From: a virus
Length of the DNA stretch: 29,996 bases
IMG/VR virus record: IMGVR_UViG_3300042924_003398
Span: 1-29,996 of that record
Strand: one strand, 5' to 3'
Of this stretch, positions 21,425-29,788 are shown in pieces. The notes under the pieces are model-generated. The model saw only the letters and a list, made by a program, of their open reading frames with translations. It searched no databases and was not told the origin of the DNA. Numbering within the stretch: the first letter of the stretch is position 1; every line of letters begins with the position of its first letter. The position numbers were made by a program, and so were the translations under genes.

Positions 21425-22603
21425 ATGTCGCAGGAACTAACCGCTCGACTGCACGACGCATATCGTCGTGACTTCGAGGCCGCAAAGAATCTCGTCGCCG
21501 CAGCGGCGGACGAGAAGCGGGAACTTTCAGCCGAGGAAGAGGCGCAGTACGCCAAGCTTTCCGACGCTATGAATTCGAAGCTCGCCAAGATCGACGATCT
21601 CGGCAAGAATGAGGAGCGAGCAGCGAAGCTCGGCGCAATTGCCGATCGCCTCGAAGTAACCGCTTCCGCTCCGATCAACAACGACGGCGACCTTCTCCGC
21701 GCGGTACTCGCGGGCGAGAAGAATCGCGCGACGTTCGAGATGCGCGCACTCGCGACCGCTACGGCGACGACGCCGGTAACGTTCGCCGACTTCGTAGTCG
21801 AGGCTCTCGTTTCCGGGAACCCAATCTACGAGGGCGCAACGAAGGTTCGCACCGCGGACGCTCGAAATATCACCGTTCCCGTTATGGCGGGGACGGCTCC
21901 GGCTGCGGCGTTCACGTCGCAGGGCGGAACGATCACTACGGGAGATCCCGTCTTTACGTCGATTACGCTCGGCGCGAATGCACTCGCAACGTTGACCCTC
22001 GCGTCGAACGATTTGATTCGAAGCGCAGGATTTAACCTCGTGGAATATATCGGTCGGGCCGCCGGTCGTGCTATTTCCTACACGGCGGGTTCAGCTTGCG
22101 CACTCGGTACGGGAACGGTGCAGCCTAACGGCTTCGTAACCGCTCTTAATGCTGCGGGCGCACTTTCGACCGCTACCGGCTCGGCGTTCTTTAACGCAAG
22201 CGACCTTATTACGGCAGTCTACGCACTCGCTCCCGAGTATCGCCGACCGGCGACCGCTTGGCAGATGAGCACGTCCGCCGTATCGAAGACTCGCAAGCTT
22301 ACGGATTCGCAGGGTCAGTTCCTATTGCAGCCGTCCCTCGCAGCCGGTCAGCCCGAGACTCTTCTCGGGTTCGTCGTCCACGAGAACGTGCATATGGCCT
22401 CAGTCGGCTCCGCGTCGAAGTCCGTCGTGCTCATTCACGAGCCGTCGTACTATATTCGCGAAGTTGGCTCGGTTGACGTGGCCACAAGTGCGGATCGCTA
22501 CTTCGAAATTAATAGCACGGGCGTACGCTCGATCTATACTTTCGACGGTCAGCTTCCGGACGCCGCGAACGCGGGTCGAATTCTCGTCTCGGCGAATAGC
22601 TAA
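21425..22603 (+). CDS. Major capsid protein, HK97 family
   Basis: The ATG follows AAGAAGGGG. The 392-aa product has a charged coiled-coil N-terminus (about 1-75, the delta/scaffold region removed by the protease) and then an HK97 fold: FADFVVEALVSGNPIYEGATKV, an axial TLASNDLIRSAGFNLVEYIGRAAGRAI helix region and the C-terminal ESTIN-type DRYFEINSTGVRSI strand. Cleavage is expected near residues 95-110. Preceded by a structured leader and followed by a strong terminator, consistent with a separately regulated, abundant message. Confidence 0.95.
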   Translation: MSQELTARLHDAYRRDFEAAKNLVAAAADEKRELSAEEEAQYAKLSDAMNSKLAKIDDLGKNEERAAKLGAIADRLEVTASAPINNDGDLLRAVLAGEKNRATFEMRALATATATTPVTFADFVVEALVSGNPIYEGATKVRTADARNITVPVMAGTAPAAAFTSQGGTITTGDPVFTSITLGANALATLTLASNDLIRSAGFNLVEYIGRAAGRAISYTAGSACALGTGTVQPNGFVTALNAAGALSTATGSAFFNASDLITAVYALAPEYRRPATAWQMSTSAVSKTRKLTDSQGQFLLQPSLAAGQPETLLGFVVHENVHMASVGSASKSVVLIHEPSYYIREVGSVDVATSADRYFEINSTGVRSIYTFDGQLPDAANAGRILVSANS

Positions 22604-22613
22604 GACGAACCCC

Positions 22614-22671
22614 GTCTACGAGGTGTAGACGTCGAGCCCGGAATCCGATAAAGTTCGGGTTCCGGGCTCGA
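22614..22671 (+). terminator. Double hairpin terminator after the capsid gene
   Basis: First hairpin GTCTAC-GAGGT-GTAGAC (22614-22630), then a perfect 12-bp stem TCGAGCCCGGAA/TTCCGGGCTCGA (22632-22643 with 22660-22671) around a 16-base loop that itself can form CCGA/TCGG. AATAATTT follows. The strength suggests reduced transcription of the sugar cassette relative to the capsid gene. Confidence 0.8.
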
Positions 22672-22689
22672 ATAATTTAAGGAGGCTTT

Positions 22690-23922
22690 ATGAGAATCGC
22701 GATCGCAAGTAACGCTCCGTGGACTCCGACCGGCTACGGTCAGCAGGTAGCGGAGCTCGCTCCGAAATTGAAGGAGGCGGGTCACGAGGTAGCCGTCCTC
22801 GCGAACTATGGCCTCGCGGGAACGTCTCTTGAATGGAACGGAATCCCCGTACTACCGCAGGGGATCGACGGCTATTCGAACGATATTACGCCCGCGCAAA
22901 TTGCGAACTTTATCGGAGACGGCGTCGGGTTCGGATTAACGCTCTTCGACGTATGGGTTTATAAAGCTCCGCAATGGGATACGCTCCCGCTTCTCTCGTG
23001 GACTCCGATCGATCACTCTCCCGTCCCCGACGAGGTGCGCCAATTCTTCACGCGCGGCGGTACGAAGTACGCGGTCGCAATGTCGAGGTTCGGCGAGAAG
23101 GAACTTCTTAACGCGGGGATCGCTCGCGATAAAGTCTTTTACGCACCGCACTCGATTAATACTTCCGTCTTCGCTCCGGGTGCGTCGACGATGCGATCGA
23201 AGATGCAACTCCCCGAGGGTGCGCACGTTTCAATGATTAACGCTGCCAATAAGGGGACGACCCCGATCCGTAAGTCTTTCGGGGAGATGCTCCTCGCTTG
23301 GTCGAGGTTCGCGGCTCGTCACGAAGACGCATATCTTTATCTTCACACCGAAGCCCTCGGGCTCGCGAACGGGATTAACTTCGAGCGTCTTATCGCTGCG
23401 GTTAAAGCTCCGATCGATCGAATCCGAATCGTTCCACAATACGAATACCGAATGGGAATCCCGAACTCTACCGTCGCGGATCTTTACCGCGCGGCGGACG
23501 TGCTCCTCTCCGCGTCGAGAGGCGAAGGGTTCGGACTATGCGTACTCGAAGCCCAAGCGTGCGGCGTCCCCGTGATCGTTACGGATTGGACGGCGCAACC
23601 GGAACTCTTGGGAGCGGGTTGGAAGATCGACGGCGAGCTCGATTACGACCCGTACCAAAATTCGTTTTGGAAGATCCCGAGTACGGACGGAATCGTCGAC
23701 GCACTCGAAGCGTCGTACGCGTTGAAGGGGAAGACGGAAGACGCGAAGAAAGCGTCGGAGACTGCGGTTCAGTTCGCCTCGCAATACGAGACGGGTCGGG
23801 TCTTCACCGAGCATTGGTCGCCGATCCTTAAAACCGCGGAGGAGATCTTCCGCGACTTCAAGCGAGGCCCGATCCCTGCGAACCGAGAAGCCCGTCGAGC
23901 TGCAATGAGGGCGAAGAAGTGA
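22690..23922 (+). CDS. Glycosyltransferase, GT4 (GT-B fold)
   Basis: The ATG has AAGGAGG upstream. The 410-aa product begins with IAIASNAPWTPTGYGQQVAEL, the donor-side N-terminal domain opening of GT4 enzymes, and has the C-terminal EX7E motif in SRGEGFGLCVLEAQACGVPVIVTD. It transfers an activated sugar to an unknown acceptor. Its place directly after the capsid gene and before the connectors suggests glycosylation of virion proteins, though host surface change is possible. It is coupled to the next gene by a four-base overlap. Confidence 0.9.
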   Translation: MRIAIASNAPWTPTGYGQQVAELAPKLKEAGHEVAVLANYGLAGTSLEWNGIPVLPQGIDGYSNDITPAQIANFIGDGVGFGLTLFDVWVYKAPQWDTLPLLSWTPIDHSPVPDEVRQFFTRGGTKYAVAMSRFGEKELLNAGIARDKVFYAPHSINTSVFAPGASTMRSKMQLPEGAHVSMINAANKGTTPIRKSFGEMLLAWSRFAARHEDAYLYLHTEALGLANGINFERLIAAVKAPIDRIRIVPQYEYRMGIPNSTVADLYRAADVLLSASRGEGFGLCVLEAQACGVPVIVTDWTAQPELLGAGWKIDGELDYDPYQNSFWKIPSTDGIVDALEASYALKGKTEDAKKASETAVQFASQYETGRVFTEHWSPILKTAEEIFRDFKRGPIPANREARRAAMRAKK

Positions 23923-24458
23923 AAGACGTTACAGTCATTACCGCAAGCCTCCCGGGTCGAGAGGCGCAGCGCGCGGAAGCGATCGCGTCCGTCGCGGCGC
24001 AGACAATCCTTCCGGCGGATCACCTCGTCGGGATCGACTATCGGCGAGAGGGCGGCCATAGGGTACGGAATCTCCTCGCCTCCGCGGTCGAGACGACGTG
24101 GACGCATATCCTCGACGACGACGATCTTCTTCTTCCGCACCATATCGAGACGCTCCTCGATCATTCCGGCGGAGCGGATATTGTTTATACGTACGCCCAA
24201 GTTATCGGCGATCCGAACTTCGATCTTTATAACCGACCCTTCGACCCTGCACTCCTTCGGAAATCCTCGATCGTCTCGCACGTCGCAATGATTCGAACCG
24301 AACTCCTCCTCGACCTCGGAGGTTGGCGCGCGGAGAAGGGGTACGATTGGAAGTTGTGGGTACGAGCTCTCGACGCGGGGGCGAAGTTCGTCGTATGTCC
24401 CTCGAAGACGTGGATCTACCGTCTCTCCCCGGATTGGATTCACGAGTCCCGACCGTGA
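23919..24458 (+). CDS. Glycosyltransferase, GT2 (GT-A fold)
   Basis: GTG start with overlap to the GT4 gene. The 179-aa product shows the compact GT-A core: VTVITASLPGREAQRAEAIASVAAQ, the metal-binding DDDDLL after a THIL strand, and the GWRAEKGYDWKLWVRAL acceptor-side motif. The size is small for the family and no membrane segment is present, so it is soluble. Together with its neighbours it forms a three-gene sugar cassette. Confidence 0.85.
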   Translation: MKDVTVITASLPGREAQRAEAIASVAAQTILPADHLVGIDYRREGGHRVRNLLASAVETTWTHILDDDDLLLPHHIETLLDHSGGADIVYTYAQVIGDPNFDLYNRPFDPALLRKSSIVSHVAMIRTELLLDLGGWRAEKGYDWKLWVRALDAGAKFVVCPSKTWIYRLSPDWIHESRP

Positions 24459-25156
24459 TTCGGAACGCAGTCATTCTCGCGGCGGGTAAATCGACGCGGC
24501 TCGGCGGCTCGAATAAGCTTCTCGTCGAGGCGGGCGGGCTTCCCGTTCACGCGTGGCACGAGCGGCTTCTCGACGGTATCCCGACCGCGATCGTTACTCG
24601 CACCGAGGAGGCGGCGGAAGTCGCCCTCGCGCTCCCGTGGGTAGCGCGGGTAATCGGTCACTCCGAGTACGACGGCCCGGTCGGTGCTCTCGCTGCGTAC
24701 CTCGAAGCCTATACGGACGAGGGCGAACTCCTCGTCCTCTTCGCCGATACCCTTATCGCTCCCCAACCGCGAATCCCTTCGGGGGATTGGGTCGGCGTCG
24801 CGTACGCACCCGCTCGCCGTTGGGACTTCCCGACCCCGGAGGGTTGGTACTCGCGAGGCGTCCCGCTCGTCGAGGTATGCGTCGGGGCGTATTCCTTCTC
24901 GTGCATAGGGGACGTGAAGAAAGCGATCGTTCAAGCCCGCGCGGAAGCTGCGCAAGCCGGGGAAGTCGACGTCCCTATGACGCGGCTCCTTAATGCGTAT
25001 ATGCGGGATCACCGTCTCGACCCGCTCCACGTTTACTCGTGGCACGACGCGGGGGATTGGGACGCGATCGACCGCGTTCCCGACTATCGATCCGCTACAA
25101 TCGAAGCCCGAGTCCCTCGCGTGGGCGGGAATCTTCGGATCGCATACGAAGAGTAA
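24455..25156 (+). CDS. Nucleotidyltransferase (MobA/NTP_transf_3-like), sugar or cofactor activation
   Basis: The GTG at 24455 is chosen because it overlaps the preceding stop by four bases and immediately precedes the nucleotide-binding motif AVILAAGKSTRLGGSNKLL. The 233-aa product has the LVLFADTLI strand with the metal-binding Asp and the aromatic HDAGDWDAIDR end, as in sugar-phosphate nucleotidyltransferases. It probably makes the NDP-sugar used by the two glycosyltransferases upstream. The specific sugar cannot be read. Confidence 0.85.
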   Translation: MIRNAVILAAGKSTRLGGSNKLLVEAGGLPVHAWHERLLDGIPTAIVTRTEEAAEVALALPWVARVIGHSEYDGPVGALAAYLEAYTDEGELLVLFADTLIAPQPRIPSGDWVGVAYAPARRWDFPTPEGWYSRGVPLVEVCVGAYSFSCIGDVKKAIVQARAEAAQAGEVDVPMTRLLNAYMRDHRLDPLHVYSWHDAGDWDAIDRVPDYRSATIEARVPRVGGNLRIAYEE

Positions 25157-25186
25157 GATCCACGAAATAAAGAAGGAGTCTCCTCC

Positions 25187-25792
25187 GTGGCAATCGTTAA
25201 CGGGTACGTTTCGAGGAATGACGTAAAGAATGCTCTCGGTCTTGGGACTGCGGCTCTTACGCCGGAGGACGACGAGATCGACCAAGTCGTAAACTCCGTA
25301 TCGCGCGCGATCGATGACGCGTGCGGACGTTTCTTTTATTCGACCGCGGGTACGGTGCTCTATACCGCCGAAGACTTTCTTTATCTTCCGATCGATGACT
25401 TCTCAGCGATTACCGAGATTAAGATCGACGAGATGAACGCAGGGACGGCGAACGTCACCCTCTCGGCGACGACGGATTACCGCGGCGAAGCGGTTACGGC
25501 GATCCCCGGATTCCCCTATACCGCGGTTCGCATTACGAGCTTCGGAACGAAGACGTTCCCCGTCGGCGTAACCGAAGGAATTTCGGTACGAGGCACGAGA
25601 GGCTTTGCGGCCATTCCCCAACCGATTATCGCTGCAACGCTCTTGCAATGTGTACGCACGCACGCGAGGCGGAATTCCCCCTACGGCGTGGCCGGGTCTC
25701 CCGACGGGGGGATTATCCGTCTCCTCTCGCGACTCGATCCCGACGTCGAGCTAATGATTCGCCCTTACCGTCGCGTTAAGGAAGCGGTTTAA
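25187..25792 (+). CDS. Head-tail connector (HK97 gp6-like)
   Basis: GTG start eight bases after GAAGGAG. The 201-aa product has the adaptor layout: an N-terminal YVSRNDVKNALGL helix, EDDEIDQVVNSVSRAIDDACGRFF, a beta middle and a C-terminal VRTHARRNSPYG helix with LLSRLDPDVELMIRPYRR. It sits under the portal as the head completion adaptor. Coupled to the next gene by TAATG. Confidence 0.75.
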   Translation: MAIVNGYVSRNDVKNALGLGTAALTPEDDEIDQVVNSVSRAIDDACGRFFYSTAGTVLYTAEDFLYLPIDDFSAITEIKIDEMNAGTANVTLSATTDYRGEAVTAIPGFPYTAVRITSFGTKTFPVGVTEGISVRGTRGFAAIPQPIIAATLLQCVRTHARRNSPYGVAGSPDGGIIRLLSRLDPDVELMIRPYRRVKEAV

Positions 25793-26229
25793 TGGACGAC
25801 GTAACCGTCCTCGAAGCCCTCGCTGCGCACGTCCGAACGAAGACTCCTCCCGCGGGGCGGGTCGTAAAGAAAGTCTTCGCCTACCCGGTCGAGTCAATCT
25901 CCGGGGCTCTCCCTGCGGTCGTGCTCTACTCGGGAGCGGACTCCGTCGAATACGGCGCGTCGAACCGACGGACGACGCTTACGGTCAAGCTCGCCCTATA
26001 CCTCCCGCTCGTGGAATACGCGGCGCAATACGAGATCCTTAATACGTGGCGCGCGTGGGTGCGGGATCTCCTTATCGACGGGGTTACCCTAAACTCGACG
26101 AACGGAGTATCGCAAGCGTCGGTCACTTCGACGGATATAAACTCGACGGAGTATGCGGACGCTCCCGTGATTGAAGTATCGGCTAACGTAGAAATCGTCG
26201 GGGTCGAAGCGATCTCGACGAGTGCATAA
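25792..26229 (+). CDS. Tail completion / neck protein
   Basis: The 145-aa alpha/beta product has VLEALAAHVRTKTPP, a YSGADSVEYG strand and a YAAQYEILNTWRAWVRDLL helix, similar to tail terminator or minor tail completion proteins that cap the tail tube at the neck. Assigned from order between the connector and the tail tube protein. Confidence 0.6.
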   Translation: MDDVTVLEALAAHVRTKTPPAGRVVKKVFAYPVESISGALPAVVLYSGADSVEYGASNRRTTLTVKLALYLPLVEYAAQYEILNTWRAWVRDLLIDGVTLNSTNGVSQASVTSTDINSTEYADAPVIEVSANVEIVGVEAISTSA

Positions 26230-26243
26230 AGAAGGAGTAAAAA

Positions 26244-27269
26244 GTGCCTCTCGCAAGTTCGGGAAATATTCTCTTCTCGTCCCTCATTGGTAAGGCCGAG
26301 GGTACGGCGGGTACGTCTCCTTCGTTCACTTCCGGCGGGCGAAAATTCCTCGTCGAGCCGACGGGCATTATCACAATCGGGAAGACGTGGGAGCTCGGAG
26401 CCGAGCGTTCCGTCGCGCTGCGAAACCCGATCGTCGCGACGACTGCGACGCTCGTCTCGAACGAGCCCGAACTCTCGGTCTCCGTTCCTGCAATCTCCGT
26501 CGGTGAACTCCCGGTATGGCTTGGAATGGCGACGTCCCCGACGATCACGGCGGGAACCCCGAACCGTTGGGACTTCAATTGGAATATGGGGACGGCCGCG
26601 AACTCGCCGACCTCGTACTCGTTTATCAGCGCGGATATCCCGGGCGGAACCGCAGCGGGCGGGAACGCGTATCTCTTGAACTATTGTCTCCCGACCGAAA
26701 TCTCGATCTCGGCGGATCGCTCCGGCTTGACGTCACTCTCCGCGAATCTCTTCGCGAAAGACGTCGCAGCTTCGACCGCAGTCCCCGCAGCGGGGACGGT
26801 CGTCCCGACTTCTCCGTTTATGTCGGGTCGCCTATGGACGGTCTCGACGGGAACCGCACTCGGAACCGCGGCGACGTATACGGCGTACAACTACGCGCTC
26901 GACTTCGCGTTGACGATCAATACCGGGATTACGCGTCAAGCGTACCTCGCGGGAACTGCAACGATGGTTACGCACGCGGAGTCCGCGGCGTTCGGCGGCG
27001 AGCTCACGCTTACCGTTCAGTCGAACGCAGCGGCGGCGGCGGCTTGGTTCGATAAGCTCGGTCAGCAATCGTTCGTGAAGTTGAATTGGACGGACGGAAC
27101 CTATTCGGCGGCGATCTTCGCCTCGATGATCGTCTCCGACGTTCAACCGATCGCGGGGAACGAGGACGGGCTTACGACAATGACCGTAACCGGCACGCTC
27201 GCCTACGATCCGACCTCGGCGAAGACGATTCAAATTGTCGTCGAAAGCGATACGGCCGCGCTTCCGTAA
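26244..27269 (+). CDS. Major tail (tube) protein
   Basis: GTG start behind AGAAGGAG. The 341-aa product is beta-rich with Ala/Thr-rich low complexity, a single-domain tube protein followed by a bacterial-Ig-like or extra domain in the C-terminal half. It is the gene before the tail chaperone and tape measure, the classical place of the tube subunit. Its leader is short and it ends about 10 bases before the next ribosome site. Confidence 0.8.
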   Translation: MPLASSGNILFSSLIGKAEGTAGTSPSFTSGGRKFLVEPTGIITIGKTWELGAERSVALRNPIVATTATLVSNEPELSVSVPAISVGELPVWLGMATSPTITAGTPNRWDFNWNMGTAANSPTSYSFISADIPGGTAAGGNAYLLNYCLPTEISISADRSGLTSLSANLFAKDVAASTAVPAAGTVVPTSPFMSGRLWTVSTGTALGTAATYTAYNYALDFALTINTGITRQAYLAGTATMVTHAESAAFGGELTLTVQSNAAAAAAWFDKLGQQSFVKLNWTDGTYSAAIFASMIVSDVQPIAGNEDGLTTMTVTGTLAYDPTSAKTIQIVVESDTAALP

Positions 27270-27298
27270 TCGGTCGAATCTAAAAATAAGGAGGCTTT

Positions 27299-27589
27299 AT
27301 GTCGGATATTCGTCCCGATCGTAAAATTCGTATTGACCTCGCGGCTCCGTTCGAGGGTTGGTTCGCGGAGATGAAACTCCACGTCCCGTTTAAAATGGCT
27401 CTTCTCCTCGAATCGGAGAATGCCGAGGATCGCGTGAACGCGATTCGTTCGCTTATCGTTTCGCATAACTTCCGCGAGGAGGCGGGGTTCGAGGAGATCC
27501 TCGACGACCCGACGGACGCACCGGACGACGCGATCGATCAGCTTCTTACGAGATGGGCAGCGGTTAAAGGAGCCGTCCCTTCCGCATAA
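27299..27589 (+). CDS. Tail assembly chaperone (G form), with -1 frameshifted GT form to 27786
   Basis: ATG with AAGGAGG. The 96-aa product is acidic and helical as in tail assembly chaperones. The -1 frame is closed at 27565-27567 but opens directly after and stays open to a TAG at 27784-27786, with protein-like sequence (TAVILAEKFGVTPRTILEEDLGDVLQW) and no usual start codon. This layout matches the G/GT chaperone pair: a -1 slip in the window 27568-27586. The candidate site is CCT-TCC at 27578 (preceded by C), where Pro-tRNA re-pairs perfectly and Ser-tRNA with one G-U. The GT product would have about 162 aa. Confidence 0.75.
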   Translation: MSDIRPDRKIRIDLAAPFEGWFAEMKLHVPFKMALLLESENAEDRVNAIRSLIVSHNFREEAGFEEILDDPTDAPDDAIDQLLTRWAAVKGAVPSA

Positions 27590-27772
27590 GGCGAGCGGCG
27601 CAGCGGATCGCCCTCGGCGAGACGCGGGTTAGCTCGCCGACAATCGTTACCGCGGTTATCCTCGCGGAGAAGTTCGGCGTCACTCCGAGGACGATCCTCG
27701 AAGAAGATCTCGGGGACGTCTTACAATGGACGACGATTCTCTCCGACTTGAATACGACGAAGGGCGGTAACC

Positions 27773-28357
27773 GTGGCAAGAGGTAGCGTGGCGCAATCAC
27801 GAGTCGACGTCGTCCTCGATAAGAAGTCGATCGAGGATATGTCGAGTCTCGCGCTCGGCTTCGCTGCGGGCTTCGACGAGAAGTTAATTAATAAAGCCCT
27901 TCAAGCGGCCTCGGAAGCCGCGGCTAAGTCAATGATTAAGCCCGTTCGAGCCGCAGCTCCTCGACGTACGGGTCGTCTCCGTCGAGCCGTGGGAACGAAT
28001 AAGGTTATGCGAGACAAGCCCGGAGCCTACGTCGGCATTCGACCCGGTACGAAGCGGGACGATACCCGCGGAGCGTTTTACCGTTGGATCGTTACGAGCG
28101 GCGTCTCTCGCGTTCCGTACGTGATCTCGCCGAATCGCAAGTCGGGAGCGGGCGGACTCTCCCTTCCGAACGCGGTCAACGGGTCGAGCGTGCGCGGTTC
28201 AGTCACGAGGACGGCGAAAATCCCCGGTCGACCCTTCGTCTCGGAAGCGGTCTCGCGAAATATCGGAACGGCGAAATCGGTATTTGCCGATACGCTACGC
28301 GCTATTATTGAACGCGGAATCCCTAAGAAGGGGAAGATCCGCATTCCGAAGAAGTAA
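27773..28357 (+). CDS. HK97 gp10-like head-tail joining protein
   Basis: GTG start; overlaps the frameshifted chaperone end by 14 bases. The 194-aa product has the gp10-like core: LINKALQAASEAAAKSMIKPVRAAAPRRTGRLRRAVG, then GAYVGIRPGTKRDDTRGAFYRWIVTSG and the RPFVSEAV end. Members of this family complete the head-tail joint. Its position after the chaperone, rather than among the connectors before the tube, is an unusual order. Confidence 0.75.
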   Translation: MARGSVAQSRVDVVLDKKSIEDMSSLALGFAAGFDEKLINKALQAASEAAAKSMIKPVRAAAPRRTGRLRRAVGTNKVMRDKPGAYVGIRPGTKRDDTRGAFYRWIVTSGVSRVPYVISPNRKSGAGGLSLPNAVNGSSVRGSVTRTAKIPGRPFVSEAVSRNIGTAKSVFADTLRAIIERGIPKKGKIRIPKK

Positions 28358-28366
28358 GGGGAAACT

Positions 28367-29788
28367 ATGGCCGCCAATAGCGCGCAAGTAACGTTCGCAT
28401 TCCTCGCGAAAGACGCAGCGTCGAAGACGATCCGAGGTATCTCGAAAGCCCTCGGAGCCGTTCGCGGTGCAGCGTCGAAGCTCGGCGGCGCGTTAAAGAC
28501 GTCCCTTAAAATTGGAACCGCTGCACTCGCGGGTCTTGCGGCGGGTGCGATCGGCGCGGCGGCCGCATTCGCGAAGGGTGCGATCGAGGACGAGGCGGCA
28601 AATAATCGACTAATCGCGGTCTTGCAGAAACGCAAGCTTGCGACCGACGCGAATCTAAAAGCGGTCGACGCTCTTATCGAGAAGGGAGCCGAGCTCGCAT
28701 TTACCGACGACGAGGTGCGAGCCGGTATCGCGACGGCGACGCAGTTTACGAAGAAGTTTACGGACGCGCAGCGAATCCTCGCGGTCGCGCAAGACGTCGC
28801 ACGCGCGAAGAATATCGGTCTCGAAGAGGCGACCGCACTCGTCGGAAAAGCGTATCAGGGGAATACGAAGGGTCTTAAAACTCTCGGCGTCGAGACGAAG
28901 AAGGGAGCGAATGGGCTCGCGGTATTAACTTCGATCTCGAATAAGTTCGGCACGTCGGCGGCGGCATATGCCGAGACGACGCAAGGGAAAATCGAGTCTC
29001 TCGGGATCACGCTCTCGGAGACGGGCGAGCAGATCGGCTACGCACTCCTCCCGATCCTTAATGAACTTCTTACGGTCTTTAAGAAAGACGGTATTCCGAT
29101 TATTAAAAACTTCGCGGACGGGATCTCGAACTTTATTACCGAGAATAAAGAAGCGATTAAGGGAATTATCGGAACCGTCGTCGCGGTCGGGAAGCGTCTT
29201 ATTCCCGTCTTTCAAAAAGTCGGGGAGTTTATCTTTACGAAAGTCCTCCCTCCGATTCGGTCGTTTATCGAGAACCTCGTTAAGCCGGGAGGAGTCGCCG
29301 ATTCAATCGGTCAAGTCGTCGGGCCGATCCTCGATAAGCTCGTTCCTGCGTTCGGCGCAATCTTCGACGCGGCGGTACGAATCGTCGGGAAAGTCGGAGA
29401 ACTCGCCGCGGCTCTATGGGATAACGGGAACGGCCCGCTCGCAGTCGCGGTAAAGCTCCTCGGCGCAGCGTTCGAAATCTTCTTCGGAATTCTCGGGAAG
29501 ATCCTCGGCGTTATCGAAGCGATTATCGACGCCGCAATCGACGCGGTGAATTGGCTTAAAAAAATGTTCGACGCCGAGCGTGCCGGTCAAAACGATAAAT
29601 TCCTCCGAATGGGCGGTATTAATCCCGTCTCCCTCGGCGGGTCGGGAATGACGCCGACGGGAACCGGAGCAGTCGCTCCGGGCTTTAATCAGTATTACAA
29701 CGTCTACGTTGGGGCGACAAGCGTCGCGGAAGCGGTCGTCCCGGTACTCGCACGCAACGTCGGGACGACTCCCCGCGGCGGTCGATAA
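28367..29788 (+). CDS. Tape measure protein
   Basis: The 473-aa product has the tape-measure profile: a helical Ala/Lys-rich N-terminus, a Gly/Ala membrane-like segment (about 45-65), a repeated KGLKTLGVETKKGANGLAVL zone, long hydrophobic stretches (about 245-275, 360-395) and a Gly-rich C-terminus. Using the usual proportionality of tape length to tail length, the tail would be short, about 70 nm. The stop overlaps the next ATG (TAATG). Confidence 0.85.
   Translation: MAANSAQVTFAFLAKDAASKTIRGISKALGAVRGAASKLGGALKTSLKIGTAALAGLAAGAIGAAAAFAKGAIEDEAANNRLIAVLQKRKLATDANLKAVDALIEKGAELAFTDDEVRAGIATATQFTKKFTDAQRILAVAQDVARAKNIGLEEATALVGKAYQGNTKGLKTLGVETKKGANGLAVLTSISNKFGTSAAAYAETTQGKIESLGITLSETGEQIGYALLPILNELLTVFKKDGIPIIKNFADGISNFITENKEAIKGIIGTVVAVGKRLIPVFQKVGEFIFTKVLPPIRSFIENLVKPGGVADSIGQVVGPILDKLVPAFGAIFDAAVRIVGKVGELAAALWDNGNGPLAVAVKLLGAAFEIFFGILGKILGVIEAIIDAAIDAVNWLKKMFDAERAGQNDKFLRMGGINPVSLGGSGMTPTGTGAVAPGFNQYYNVYVGATSVAEAVVPVLARNVGTTPRGGR

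Noticed and set aside
24440-25285. 281-codon minus-strand open frame
   Set aside because: Overlaps three convincing plus-strand genes with coupled starts; composition is that of an antisense frame.
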